Positions 1-6,655 of a DNA stretch of 25,841 bases are shown piece after piece. Position 1 is the first letter of the stretch. Each line of letters begins with the position of its first letter. The notes under the pieces were generated by a model that was given only the letters and a program-made list of their open reading frames with translations, had not been told where the DNA came from and ran no database searches. Both the position numbers and the translations under genes were made by a program. This stretch comes from a virus: positions 1 to 25,841 of the IMG/VR virus record IMGVR_UViG_3300025617_000101. One strand, written 5' to 3'.

Positions 1-25
1 CTTGTTGTTCTTCTGTGAGTTGCAT
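1..25 (-). CDS. Start of a gene cut by the window edge
   Basis: An ATG at 25-23 on the minus strand opens a frame that runs off the window after eight codons (MQLTEEQQ). An AAGGA sits a good distance upstream of the ATG, and the gene lies about 20 nt after the stop of the preceding minus-strand gene, which fits the last visible member of the same operon. Nothing can be said about function. Confidence 0.45.
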
Positions 26-45
26 TGTGGTTTCCTTAAAAATTT

Positions 46-669
46 TTACCGCGGGTCGCTGTCGCTTGCTTTCTTCAGCAGGCGCTCTGCTTGCTTTTTG
101 GCTCTTGCTCTGTTGGGACTGTCAGGCTCTAGTGTTTCTTGTGTGACCACAGTCTTTTTCAGTCGAGGATCCCATACGGCTCTAACCCTGCCATTGGCTT
201 CTGCTCGGCTTGGTTCTGGCACTAGATCACCTAGTGTAGGCACGGGTTGATCAACACCATGTCTGAGGTCATATGCGGCTTGCTTCTGTGCCCGTCCCTG
301 CTCATTCCATTCACCATCTCTCTGCATACGTTCTTCATCCCACCATGAACTCTCCTGTGGAAAGCCGTTGGGTGTTTGAATCCATACCAATCGCTGTCGT
401 TGGTTCTTTGAAAGACTCCATGCAAATTCATAACAGTCTGCACGGTTGTGAAACACGGCTCCTTCTACTCTAAAGGGCCAATCATGATAGCATGAGTAGT
501 CACTTTCTGTGTAGTGGGCTAGATATACTTCATCACCCTCGGGTTCTCTGCCCAACCATGCTTCAGGGTAGTGTGGAGGGACTTCACCCCATGTAACGAG
601 TTCTTCGGGGCTAGGTCCGGCACCTGATCGAACATAACTGGTGCTCTTGGGATTGGCTTTGTCTGACAT
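46..669 (-). CDS. Hypothetical protein, hydrophilic, 207 aa
   Basis: I do not recognise this protein. The frame is open further upstream, but ATG 669 is chosen because AAGGAG lies just before it and the protein then begins MSDKANPKS. The body is rich in Trp, Tyr, Arg and Glu, and the C-terminal 50 residues are strongly basic and Arg/Lys-rich (ending KKQAERLLKKASDSDPR). There is no signal peptide or membrane segment. It is the third gene of the operon started by the promoter at 1488-1516, after the Api92-like protein and a 66-aa protein, and is probably expressed early. The basic tail could bind nucleic acid, but that is a guess. Confidence 0.7.
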   Translation of the reverse strand: MSDKANPKSTSYVRSGAGPSPEELVTWGEVPPHYPEAWLGREPEGDEVYLAHYTESDYSCYHDWPFRVEGAVFHNRADCYEFAWSLSKNQRQRLVWIQTPNGFPQESSWWDEERMQRDGEWNEQGRAQKQAAYDLRHGVDQPVPTLGDLVPEPSRAEANGRVRAVWDPRLKKTVVTQETLEPDSPNRARAKKQAERLLKKASDSDPR

Positions 670-695
670 ATGGGTTCTCCTTGTTATAGGAATAT

Positions 696-896
696 TTATG
701 AAGGCTTGGTGATCTCTCTGATGATCTTGGCAGCATCTGGATATTCCCTCATCGCATCTACCCAACCATCGATCATTTCAATCTTAGCCATTTGCTCTTG
801 AACCGAGAGTGGCTGTTCATAGAATGGATTGTAAGACGTGGGCAGATATGGTTGCGTCCACGAGGTGCCGTAGCCCTCAAAAGGTTTACCAGCCAT
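696..896 (-). CDS. Hypothetical protein, 66 aa
   Basis: A small soluble protein without a recognised domain. Its ATG overlaps the TAA stop of the upstream gene (TAATG), so the two are probably translationally coupled. The N-terminal third is rich in Pro, Tyr and Gly (YGTSWTQPYLPTSYNPFYEQ); the C-terminal half is a predicted helix (EQMAKIEMIDGWVDAMREY). It may be a small adaptor or inhibitor of a host protein, as many early phage proteins are, but the sequence does not show a target. Confidence 0.65.
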   Translation of the reverse strand: MAGKPFEGYGTSWTQPYLPTSYNPFYEQPLSVQEQMAKIEMIDGWVDAMREYPDAAKIIREITKPS

Positions 897-1441
897 TATG
901 CCATCTCCTCATCTTCGTCTTTCCACATTTCGTAATTCTCAACCAGTGCATACTCTTCGTCCAGTCGATTGAACAGGTCCGAACGTTCGTCCTCTGCTAG
1001 TTCACACTGCTCGGTGAGGTCCTCACAGTATTCGTCTCCGTTCTCTGAACTCCAAAAGCCTGCGAAGTCCATGCCAGGCTCGTGGTAACTTGCTTCAATT
1101 GAACAGCCGTCCATGTCATCACAGAACTGCTCGTATGCACCAATAGGTGGAGCCCATGCTGAGTCGAACCAACCTGTTATCTCGGCTGTGCCGTCACCAT
1201 TGTCCACGAACTCCAAGCCTTCGTCTGAGACATCCCACTTGGTGCCCCAGTTAGAGACACGCCATGAATACCAGTCCTGTCCATCTTCGCTAGGAGCAGT
1301 CGTGCCATCTAGTTCTTGAGGCATAGGCGCCATTGCATTGAGTAGACCAAAGTCGTCGCCTACATGAGCATCGTCCCACAGTTGCTTGATTGTGTCTGTT
1401 GAACCTGAGATTGTGATTGAATTATTGCACCAATTTGGCAT
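896..1441 (-). CDS. Api92-like / DUF1281-family protein, 181 aa
   Basis: The N-terminus MPNWCNNSITISG is the hallmark of the Api92-like (DUF1281, ferredoxin-like fold) family found in phages and plasmids, and a later Trp/Gly-rich stretch (WYSWRVSNWGTKWDV, then WFDSAWAPPIGAYEQFC) is also typical. ATG 1441 is preferred over an in-frame ATG four codons upstream because GGAGGG lies directly before it. The C-terminal third is very acidic (about 40 Asp/Glu). Function in the family is unknown. It is the first gene after the early promoter at 1488-1516 and is coupled to the next gene by a TAATG overlap. Confidence 0.75.
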   Translation of the reverse strand: MPNWCNNSITISGSTDTIKQLWDDAHVGDDFGLLNAMAPMPQELDGTTAPSEDGQDWYSWRVSNWGTKWDVSDEGLEFVDNGDGTAEITGWFDSAWAPPIGAYEQFCDDMDGCSIEASYHEPGMDFAGFWSSENGDEYCEDLTEQCELAEDERSDLFNRLDEEYALVENYEMWKDEDEEMA

Positions 1442-1487
1442 ATTGCCCTCCATTTGATTGTTTAGTGTTAGCCCTTATTGTCTTTAC

Positions 1488-1516
1488 AGTATAGCCTCAC
1501 TAGACTATAAAGTCAA
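1488..1516 (-). promoter_or_regulatory. Early sigma70-type promoter copy 1
   Basis: Minus strand: TTGACT, 17-bp spacer, TATACT, preceded by the block TTGGTAGATAAGAGG. The palindrome downstream of the -10 is degraded here (only the near half CTGTA is kept). It heads the operon 896-1441, 696-896, 46-669. Confidence 0.85.
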
Positions 1517-1532
1517 CCTCTTATCTACCAAT

Positions 1533-2186
1533 TTACTTCATAAAAGTGTGATTGCCTATGACACCGATGTAGTGTTTACGGTCTGCCCAAGTAGGATAAA
1601 CTAGGTGATGAGCATAATAAAACACGGCTCCGTAGGTGTTATCAGATATATCAATTGCGGTATAACCTGAGACCCAAAGTGCCGCTTGGATTGAATCAGT
1701 CCATGCTCGTGCGTTCATCTTAATCAATTGGTCTGTGCCTTCTTTGTTAGCCCAGATCACATCACGAACGCCGTCACAATACCAACTGAACTGACAACGA
1801 TGCTTGACAGGATAAAATACTGCATCGTCAGGATCGGCTGTCTGTCGAGTCTTCCATGACTCGCGAACAGGGCCTTGCCCGACTACTTCGCAATAGGTAT
1901 TGGGCCATCGCTTGTCGTTCACACGGTTGCGGGTGACATTGCCTACTGCGGCCTTGCCATTCATGCTCTCTGCTCGTGCTTCAAAATAGATATTCGATGC
2001 TAGGCACAAGAGTTCGTCTTTTTGCTCCAGACCGTGAATGTTTTCATCTGCTGTCATGCTGTGAAAGATAACCGAGGCTTGACTGCTCAACTCAACACCC
2101 AAAGAACCTTCTGCGGCAGGTGCTGAATCAGCATATGATCCTAGCATTGCGAACACAACCGCTCCAACTGCGAATGGTTTAATCAT
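1533..2186 (-). CDS. SleB-type cell wall hydrolase (endolysin), 217 aa
   Basis: A secreted peptidoglycan hydrolase of the SleB / Hydrolase_2 family. Residues 1-25 form a signal peptide (hydrophobic FAVGAVVFAMLGS, then ADSAPAAE). The catalytic domain covers about residues 57-217: YFEAR (67-71, with the likely catalytic Glu 69), CQFSWYCDG (131-139) and the C-terminal YAHHLVYPTW (191-200) are standard SleB landmarks. Start 2186 has AAGGA upstream and overlaps the end of the previous gene by 8 nt. It probably degrades peptidoglycan from the periplasm after Sec export, acting as a signal-endolysin. Its place in an early-type operon is unusual for a lysis gene. Confidence 0.88.
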   Translation of the reverse strand: MIKPFAVGAVVFAMLGSYADSAPAAEGSLGVELSSQASVIFHSMTADENIHGLEQKDELLCLASNIYFEARAESMNGKAAVGNVTRNRVNDKRWPNTYCEVVGQGPVRESWKTRQTADPDDAVFYPVKHRCQFSWYCDGVRDVIWANKEGTDQLIKMNARAWTDSIQAALWVSGYTAIDISDNTYGAVFYYAHHLVYPTWADRKHYIGVIGNHTFMK

Positions 2187-2421
2187 TTGACAATCCTTTG
2201 TCTGAAATTTTGATATAAGCCGGTTTGTTTGGATCTTCCCAAAGGTCTCGATTTAATACTACCTGAGCACCTTCAACTGGCGCATTGTCACGTTCAAACT
2301 GAGTTACCTTAGCAACCAATTGAGCAATACGAACATCAAAGTCATATTCTCTAAGGTCGCCTGTGACGTAAAGATGCTTGAGATCTTTAAGTTCGTCTAT
2401 TTGATCTAAAATGTCAATCAT
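2179..2421 (-). CDS. Hypothetical protein, 80 aa
   Basis: First gene after the early promoter at 2453-2481, with AGGAG upstream of its ATG. The N-terminal half is acidic and probably helical (MIDILDQIDELKDLKHLY), followed by a region resembling a coiled segment (VRIAQLVAKVTQFERD). No domain recognised. It overlaps the SleB hydrolase by 8 nt, so it may be coupled to it; an accessory role in lysis is possible but not shown. Confidence 0.65.
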   Translation of the reverse strand: MIDILDQIDELKDLKHLYVTGDLREYDFDVRIAQLVAKVTQFERDNAPVEGAQVVLNRDLWEDPNKPAYIKISDKGLSND

Positions 2422-2452
2422 TGCCTTTTCTCCTTTGCCTCATTGTTTATAC

Positions 2453-2481
2453 AGTATAGCCTCACTCGACAGTGAAGTCAA
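2453..2481 (-). promoter_or_regulatory. Early sigma70-type promoter copy 2
   Basis: Minus strand: TTGACT, 17-bp spacer, TATACT, with upstream block TTGGTTAATAAAAGG. Drives the 80-aa protein and the SleB hydrolase. Confidence 0.85.
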
Positions 2482-2488
2482 CCTTTTA

Positions 2489-2737
2489 TTAACCAAAAGT
2501 GTATTCAGGGACCACACCGTTTACTGCCTGTTTGATCTGATCGTTTACAGATTGGGTGTGTTTGCATTTACCGCGAAAGGTAAATCCAGGACAATCACAA
2601 GCGAAACCTTTGGGCTCTAGTGTGATCGAATACTCGCCTGTTCCTTTTGAATTCGCTCTCGTCCAAGTGATGCCTTCGAACAAGTCACGAGCAAACTCAA
2701 AGTCCGGCTTCATGTATTTCTGTGTGAACTTAGGCAC
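2489..2737 (-). CDS. SWIM zinc-finger protein, 82 aa
   Basis: Residues 47-60 carry CxC-x8-CxH (C47, C49, C58, H60) within FACDCPGFTFRGKCKH, the zinc-binding signature of the SWIM family, which usually mediates protein or DNA contacts. The region before it (about residues 22-46) contains a beta-rich stretch (GEYSITLEPKGFACDCPG) typical of SWIM domains. The start is probably GTG at 2737, which overlaps the upstream stop; no other start has a better ribosome site. Stand-alone SWIM proteins are known in marine phages with no assigned role. Confidence 0.75.
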   Translation of the reverse strand: MPKFTQKYMKPDFEFARDLFEGITWTRANSKGTGEYSITLEPKGFACDCPGFTFRGKCKHTQSVNDQIKQAVNGVVPEYTFG

Positions 2738-2924
2738 CGTCGTCCATCTCCAGTTCGTTGTGGATTAGTGCTGAAAGAGTGTCTTCAGGTAGGTATGCTT
2801 CTAAGATTCCTGTGTGAACATCAGCGAACATTTCGTGGATGGCTGTGGTGTCTTTGTTTTGTAGATCATTGCTGATCTGTTGTGCTACCAATTCAACCAA
2901 GTCTTCTTTGTAGGTATTGCTCAT
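2730..2924 (-). CDS. Hypothetical acidic protein, 64 aa
   Basis: ATG 2924 has GGAGAGG upstream and forms an ATGA overlap with the stop of the tiny membrane-protein gene before it. The protein is acidic and predicted helical (YKEDLVELVAQQISNDLQNK, then ILEAYLPEDTLSALIHNELEMDD). No domain recognised. Part of the four-gene operon that starts at 3314-3342. Confidence 0.65.
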   Translation of the reverse strand: MSNTYKEDLVELVAQQISNDLQNKDTTAIHEMFADVHTGILEAYLPEDTLSALIHNELEMDDGA

Positions 2925-3004
2925 TTTGGGTCCTCTCCGTTCCAAGCAATTAGCATCGCAATAGGCAATGCCAACATGATAATCGTTATGATCAAGCCGA
3001 ACAT
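2921..3004 (-). CDS. Tiny single-span membrane protein, 27 aa
   Basis: ATG 3004 opens a 27-codon frame: a hydrophobic segment of about 20 residues (MFGLIITIIMLALPIAMLIA) followed by the polar tail WNGEDPK. GGAG lies 5 nt before the ATG, the start overlaps the end of the upstream gene by 13 nt, and the stop overlaps the next gene's start as ATGA. This tight coupling on both sides supports a real gene. It would be an inner-membrane micro-protein of unknown role. Confidence 0.6.
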   Translation of the reverse strand: MFGLIITIIMLALPIAMLIAWNGEDPK

Positions 3005-3282
3005 AATGCTCCATAGGTCCGATGCTTTTTGATCTGCCACTTCTCAATCACAGGCAATCCAAACTCGTCTTCGTCAACGCAGATGTATGCCACAGTCTTC
3101 TTGACGTTCGCATAGCGCCAGCCAGTCATACCGCATATGCCGCGTCCACCTACCCACACCTTGTGTGGAAAGTCTTCGCCCATATTCATTGGATCGTCGT
3201 TAGTGGAGAACTCAAAATAATTGTTGGTGTCTCGCTCTACGAACGCTCCGATTGGATCTTTGGTGTAAGTGTAATATGCCAT
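2992..3282 (-). CDS. Conserved-type phage hypothetical protein, 96 aa
   Basis: First gene after the early promoter at 3314-3342, with GAGGG before the ATG. It is rich in Gly, Trp and Tyr; the stretch VWVGGRGICGMTGWRYANVKK and the acidic loop VDEDEFGLPVIEKW suggest a compact beta-rich protein. No family can be named with certainty. Its end overlaps the 27-aa membrane protein. Confidence 0.7.
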   Translation of the reverse strand: MAYYTYTKDPIGAFVERDTNNYFEFSTNDDPMNMGEDFPHKVWVGGRGICGMTGWRYANVKKTVAYICVDEDEFGLPVIEKWQIKKHRTYGALCSA

Positions 3283-3313
3283 GTCTTGCCCTCATTGCCT
3301 AACTGTTATATAC

Positions 3314-3342
3314 AGTATAGCCTCAACAGCCTGTGATGTCAA
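3314..3342 (-). promoter_or_regulatory. Early sigma70-type promoter copy 3 with perfect palindrome
   Basis: Minus strand: TTGACA, 17-bp spacer, TATACT, upstream block TTGGTAAAATAAAGG. The perfect 15-bp palindrome ACTGTTATATACAGT lies at 3302-3316, overlapping the end of the -10 and the expected start site. It heads the operon 2992-3282 to 2489-2737. Confidence 0.88.
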
Positions 3343-3361
3343 CCTTTATTTTACCAATTTG

Positions 3362-3991
3362 TTAGATTTTTCCAACATTCAAACGAGGCAGGATTCCTGT
3401 TTCATTTTGGATGCGTGTGAGGTAGGCCTTTTCTATCTGCTTGTGATAAGTGGTAAACGTCTCAAATGGCTCGCCGTAGAGTTTGGATTTGATACCGATC
3501 ATGTCACATCGTTTTGCCCAGATACTGACTTTGCCAACGGCTTGACAGGCCTCTTCGTGTAGGGCCGAACGGATTCGAACGTCGGTATCTCGTTGCCAAC
3601 TGTCTTGGAAGGTCTTGCCAAAGCCTCGCAAGCGTCCTAGTCGACAGGTAGTGCTGATAATCGGTTGCGAAAGATCGCCTCGTTTGGATTGGATACCTAG
3701 TGGTAATCCGGTCTCTCCAATCTTAACAATTTCTTCACCGACAACGATTGCATAGACCCAACTGTTATGATCCTCATACAGGCTTGGTCGTTGTTCTACC
3801 AAGCGCCATGTGCCATCATATGGATCTGCTTCAACATCTGCTACAATTTTGAAGCCGTCCTGTTCATATGTTTTGATGTTCAATAATTCTAAGACTGCCA
3901 TCTGCTTTTTGATCTCCGTAATTTTAAAGGTCGAAAACCGTTGGTTGACTTCTTCAAATAGGCTATCGAATGTGGTGTTGATATTAGTCAT
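3362..3991 (-). CDS. GIY-YIG-like protein, 209 aa
   Basis: Residues 78-94 (WVYAIVVGEEIVKIGET) resemble the GIY-YIG core of T5orf172/MUG113-type proteins (VYxI...VKIGxT), followed by a downstream Arg (SKRGDL, 103-106). The N-terminal 70 residues and the C-terminal half (FKTYH-type helices) are not recognised. ATG 3991 is chosen over an upstream TTG; GGAG precedes it and the gene overlaps the upstream nuclease-like gene by 8 nt. GIY-YIG domains cut DNA in homing and restriction enzymes, so a nuclease role with its operon partner is plausible. The GIY-YIG match is weak and could be wrong. Confidence 0.6.
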   Translation of the reverse strand: MTNINTTFDSLFEEVNQRFSTFKITEIKKQMAVLELLNIKTYEQDGFKIVADVEADPYDGTWRLVEQRPSLYEDHNSWVYAIVVGEEIVKIGETGLPLGIQSKRGDLSQPIISTTCRLGRLRGFGKTFQDSWQRDTDVRIRSALHEEACQAVGKVSIWAKRCDMIGIKSKLYGEPFETFTTYHKQIEKAYLTRIQNETGILPRLNVGKI

Positions 3992-4568
3992 GAGAAAGAA
4001 CTCCTTCAATCAGTTTTCTCTGTGCGTCTGCTTTGATTTGTTTATAGTTTAGTTGGACAGTCTCCTGAACGGAAACGTCAGTGGGTTTGAACATAAAGGT
4101 CAGTTCCTCGAAAGGAATATGCGCCTCAATGCCGTCAGCCACTCCAACTAGGAACGGCTCAACTTCTTTGAATGATATGATTGCGATTGCATCCTGTTGG
4201 CCTATCATGTAATAGTCTGCAGGGTCTGAAATCGTTGTGCCTTTGTTGGCACCTAGGCTGTTCTTAAGTTTGACCTTGACTACCTTCTTTGGAGTCTTGC
4301 CTTTCTTTGTGAACAATCCGTCAGCCACGTATTTGAATTCTAAATCGTAGCCTGTTTCTGTGTCGTGGTGATCACGCCCAATGTCGTCAACCCACTTAAG
4401 GCGTCCGTTGGTATATACCTCTAGGCTCTGTTCGATTATGTCGCTCTTGTCAAATCGATCCTTGCGATCGTTGAGCGTAGTGCCGAGACTTTCGATCAGT
4501 GTGGCGTAGGCTGTTTTATTGAGTGCTTCATTTAAGGTAGAAGCATAAACCTGAGTGTTGGTAGTCAT
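3984..4568 (-). CDS. PD-(D/E)XK nuclease-like protein, 194 aa
   Basis: The central region reads YDLEFK (74-79) followed by a beta strand VVKVKLKNSLG (96-106), then DPADYYMIGQQDAIAIISF. An acidic residue before an ExK, then a hydrophobic strand with K.KNS.G, is the layout of type II restriction endonucleases of the PD-(D/E)XK superfamily; E77 and K79 are the likely catalytic pair. It is the first gene after the early promoter at 4605-4633 and overlaps the GIY-YIG-like gene. No methyltransferase is next to it, so host-DNA degradation is a more natural guess than restriction-modification. The assignment rests on motif layout alone. Confidence 0.6.
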   Translation of the reverse strand: MTTNTQVYASTLNEALNKTAYATLIESLGTTLNDRKDRFDKSDIIEQSLEVYTNGRLKWVDDIGRDHHDTETGYDLEFKYVADGLFTKKGKTPKKVVKVKLKNSLGANKGTTISDPADYYMIGQQDAIAIISFKEVEPFLVGVADGIEAHIPFEELTFMFKPTDVSVQETVQLNYKQIKADAQRKLIEGVLSHD

Positions 4569-4604
4569 TGCAGACTCCTATTTACTATTTCAACTTATAT
4601 ATAC

Positions 4605-4633
4605 AGTATAGTCTCGAAACAGGAGGCTGTCAA
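4605..4633 (-). promoter_or_regulatory. Early sigma70-type promoter copy 4
   Basis: Minus strand: TTGACA, 17-bp spacer, TATACT, upstream block TTGGTAAAAAAGAGG. The palindrome (4593-4607) has two mismatches to the perfect copies. Drives the two nuclease-like genes. Confidence 0.85.
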
Positions 4634-4651
4634 CCTCTTTTTTACCAAACC

Positions 4652-4912
4652 TTACGAATATGCTCGGAACGAACGGATAGGTGAACGATCGCGAACTGCG
4701 CCTTCCTTAACCTCTACGGTGATGTTCTTCAACTTAGCCGCTTTGATGAACTTGGGCATATCGCAATCTTCTTCAAGGTATGCTGTCTTGCCTTTGATGT
4801 ATGAGAATGAGGAAATGTCTGCTTCAATGCCCAACATCTTTAGATCATCCAACTTCACCGCCAACCAGCCGTGACTGGGATCTGAGTGATATACTTTTTT
4901 CATTACTGCCAT
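4652..4912 (-). CDS. Conserved phage/plasmid-type hypothetical, 86 aa
   Basis: ATG 4912 is chosen because AGGAG lies 7 nt upstream; the longer frame beyond it has no ribosome site. The protein begins MAVMKKVYHSDPSHGWLAV and contains SSFSYIKGKTAYLEEDCDMPKFIKAAK, a pattern I associate with small proteins of phages and plasmids of unknown function. It is compact and beta/alpha in character. Second gene of the operon started at 5254-5282. Confidence 0.72.
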   Translation of the reverse strand: MAVMKKVYHSDPSHGWLAVKLDDLKMLGIEADISSFSYIKGKTAYLEEDCDMPKFIKAAKLKNITVEVKEGAVRDRSPIRSFRAYS

Positions 4913-4922
4913 TTTTTTCTCC

Positions 4923-5222
4923 TTATACTTCCATTGAAGCAAGATTATCTTGTTGCATTCCTTGCTCGGTAAAATCCAAGCCCATGATATTAGTGTAGTT
5001 GGCTGCCGCCTCACTGAACGCAGAGTCAGTATAGACATCCCAGGTGCTGTCGTGTTCAACAGCCACATGGCCAATCACTGCACCTTCGTCACCTTCGTCG
5101 CAATCTTCATAGGTGTCAGCGTTCATATATTGAACTGTGAAGCCGGTGAGTGTAACCTCACGTCCTGCTTCTGCACCCCAGTAGCCGTCGCCAGCAAGTT
5201 TGATTGAAAGTGTCTGTGTCAT
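4923..5222 (-). CDS. Hypothetical acidic protein, 99 aa
   Basis: First gene after the early promoter at 5254-5282. It is strongly acidic, with an Asp/Glu cluster DTYEDCDEGDEGA around residues 36-48, and otherwise looks beta-rich (VTLTGFTVQYMNA; AVIGHVAVEHDSTWDVY). No domain recognised. The negative charge would suit a DNA mimic or an inhibitor of a DNA-binding host protein, but the sequence does not prove this. Confidence 0.7.
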   Translation of the reverse strand: MTQTLSIKLAGDGYWGAEAGREVTLTGFTVQYMNADTYEDCDEGDEGAVIGHVAVEHDSTWDVYTDSAFSEAAANYTNIMGLDFTEQGMQQDNLASMEV

Positions 5223-5253
5223 GCTATTCTCCTATTTCCTAACTGTTATATAC

Positions 5254-5282
5254 AGTATAGTCTCACTTGATTGTGAAGTCAA
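5254..5282 (-). promoter_or_regulatory. Early sigma70-type promoter copy 5 with perfect palindrome
   Basis: Minus strand: TTGACT, 17-bp spacer, TATACT, upstream block TTGGCAAAAAAGAGG; palindrome ACTGTTATATACAGT at 5242-5256. Drives the genes at 4923-5222 and 4652-4912. Confidence 0.88.
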
Positions 5283-5301
5283 CCTCTTTTTTGCCAAAAA
5301 G

Positions 5302-5478
5302 TTAATGAATGGTGTCAACACCTTGTTGAGGACCATCATGCTCGATGATGCTCATAATGTTCGCTGGCTTTACCTCAGGACATTCTTCTTCCAGGGTTAG
5401 ACAAGCGTCTGCGAAACTCATAGCAACGACTTCATAGATCTCATTGCTGTCTAATTCAAAATGAAATAATTTAGGCAT
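5302..5478 (-). CDS. Hypothetical protein, 58 aa
   Basis: ATG 5478 has GGAAGG just upstream and overlaps the end of the AT-hook gene. The protein (MPKLFHFELDSNEIYEVVAM...) looks like a small alpha/beta domain with an acidic helix ADACLTLEEECPEV. It resembles many short phage proteins beginning with a FxFEL strand, with no known function. Last gene of the operon from 6414-6442. Confidence 0.65.
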   Translation of the reverse strand: MPKLFHFELDSNEIYEVVAMSFADACLTLEEECPEVKPANIMSIIEHDGPQQGVDTIH

Positions 5479-5674
5479 CTTTCTTTCCTTCCGGATTCTT
5501 TTTAGGACGACCGCGACCATATTTGAATTTGTAGGTCACTTCTTCGCTAGTGGTGCATGGTGGACAGATTTCTATTTTTCCGCCCTTGGCTTTGAATTCC
5601 TCTATCTGTTTATTGAGAGTGTTTCTTGCCTTATCTTTATCTTCACGATAATGTTCATCTTTATTATGAGTCAT
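5471..5674 (-). CDS. Small AT-hook protein, 67 aa
   Basis: Residues 53-59 read GRGRPKK, the core of an AT-hook, which binds the minor groove of AT-rich DNA. The N-terminal 35 residues are a charged helix (EDKDKARNTLNKQIEEFKAK) and residues 37-40 give CPPC, a possible half zinc site. AGGAG lies 5 nt before ATG 5674. It is probably an early DNA-binding protein acting on phage or host DNA. Confidence 0.7.
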   Translation of the reverse strand: MTHNKDEHYREDKDKARNTLNKQIEEFKAKGGKIEICPPCTTSEEVTYKFKYGRGRPKKNPEGKKDA

Positions 5675-5684
5675 CTTTCTCCTA

Positions 5685-5870
5685 TCAGTTATTGGTTAAA
5701 TTTTTAATCTTATCAAACGCATCAGGTTCGGTCTGTTCTTTTACCCATGCCGCTCCGTTGTTGATGCCCTGCTTCATACGTGCGCCAGCATCCTCAAGCG
5801 TCTGTGGAGTAAGAACTCCGTAGCCTACAAGAGCCACAACGATAGCCGCTCCTAAAATCATCTTAAACAT
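5685..5870 (-). CDS. Small membrane-anchored protein, 61 aa
   Basis: The N-terminus MFKMILGAAIVVALVGYGVL is a hydrophobic segment that could be a signal anchor. The rest (TPQTLEDAGARMKQGINNGAAWVKEQTEPDAFDKIKN) is a polar amphipathic helix, probably in the periplasm or cytoplasm. AGGAGG precedes the ATG, a very strong ribosome site. It overlaps the upstream gene by 8 nt. Role unknown. Confidence 0.7.
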   Translation of the reverse strand: MFKMILGAAIVVALVGYGVLTPQTLEDAGARMKQGINNGAAWVKEQTEPDAFDKIKNLTNN

Positions 5871-6093
5871 CTCTACCTCCTAAAAAGTCAATCTGCATTT
5901 TTCTAAAAAAGGGCGAATTGTAAATTTCAATCACTCTGCGATTGTATTCGTCCTCGGTAAGCGCCAGCCCAACCAACTTTCGGCTCCACATTCCGCGGAC
6001 TTCTTCTGACAGTGATTTGTCATCAATCATTCGCTGGATGGCTTGGGCTCGTTGCCACTGTTTTTGTTCTGAGAATGGCCCCATGTTAGGCAT
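5863..6093 (-). CDS. Hypothetical protein, 76 aa
   Basis: A helical soluble protein (EQKQWQRAQAIQRMIDDKSLSEEVRGMWSRKL...). GGAGAGG precedes the ATG, and the start overlaps the upstream gene by 8 nt. A second in-frame ATG three codons in is an alternative start. No domain is recognised; the spacing of charged residues suggests a helical hairpin. Confidence 0.68.
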   Translation of the reverse strand: MPNMGPFSEQKQWQRAQAIQRMIDDKSLSEEVRGMWSRKLVGLALTEDEYNRRVIEIYNSPFFRKMQIDFLGGRDV

Positions 6094-6379
6094 CCTCTCC
6101 GATGCCTAGTTTGGTTAGCATAGTTCCTGGAACTCTCCATTGGGTGCCGGTAGCACTCTCGTTCACAATGATGTATTTCTTGTTCACCTTGCGGACTTGG
6201 CCTGTGACTTGCACACCGTTTTTCTTAACGAAGCCTACAATGTCTCCTACAAGGAAACTTCTCACAGCCTGTTTGGCTAGGTATGTTCGTTTGAGTTTGA
6301 TTGCTTCAATCAAATCGTTCAGTTGATTATTGTCCATTTGGTAGACAAGTTCTGTTGCCTTGGTTACTAGATTGTTCAT
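6086..6379 (-). CDS. Hypothetical protein with SH3/KOW-like C-terminal half, 97 aa
   Basis: Residues 1-38 form helices (LVYQMDNNQLNDLIEAIKLKR). Residues 42-90 look like a small beta barrel: FLVGDIVGFVKKNGVQVTGQVRKVNKKYIIV...WRVPGTMLTKL, a layout common in SH3/KOW-like RNA- or protein-binding domains. It is the first gene after the promoter at 6414-6442, with AGGAG upstream of the ATG. A nucleic-acid-binding role is possible. Confidence 0.7.
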   Translation of the reverse strand: MNNLVTKATELVYQMDNNQLNDLIEAIKLKRTYLAKQAVRSFLVGDIVGFVKKNGVQVTGQVRKVNKKYIIVNESATGTQWRVPGTMLTKLGIGEDA

Positions 6380-6413
6380 GTGCCTATTCTCCTATTGCCT
6401 AATTGTTATATAC

Positions 6414-6442
6414 AGTATAGCCTCAGTTGATTTAGAAGTCAA
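6414..6442 (-). promoter_or_regulatory. Early sigma70-type promoter copy 6
   Basis: Minus strand: TTGACT, 17-bp spacer, TATACT, upstream block TTGGACAATAAGAGG; the palindrome at 6402-6416 has one mismatch. Drives five genes from 6086-6379 down to 5302-5478. Confidence 0.85.
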
Positions 6443-6461
6443 CCTCTTATTGTCCAAAATC

Positions 6462-6647
6462 CTAATATTCTTCATCATGCTTCATTATGTCAGGATTGGA
6501 CTTGGGTCCTTTCCATTTGAGGTAGCCTTGGTCAATAAGACTATCAATAGTATCAACGATCCCACTCTTTCGACCTCGTTCAATTCCCCAATAGAAACCA
6601 AAACCTGTGCCTGCTATGTAGGCAAATAAAATAAAAAGTTCTAACAT
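6462..6647 (-). CDS. Small inner-membrane protein, 61 aa
   Basis: The N-terminal 21 residues (MLELFILFAYIAGTGFGFYWG) form one membrane span, followed by a basic turn ERGRKSG that would face the cytoplasm and a soluble tail (IVDTIDSLIDQGYLKWKG). Two adjacent ATGs exist; 6647 has the better distance from AGGAG. It follows the 171-aa gene by a few bases in the same operon. Function unknown. Confidence 0.65.
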   Translation of the reverse strand: MLELFILFAYIAGTGFGFYWGIERGRKSGIVDTIDSLIDQGYLKWKGPKSNPDIMKHDEEY

Positions 6648-6655
6648 CATATCTC

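Noticed and set aside
3302-3316. LexA/SOS box reading of ACTGTTATATACAGT.
   Set aside because: E. coli LexA needs CTG-N10-CAG and this has N7; alphaproteobacterial LexA uses GAAC-N7-GTTC or similar. Spacing does not fit either.
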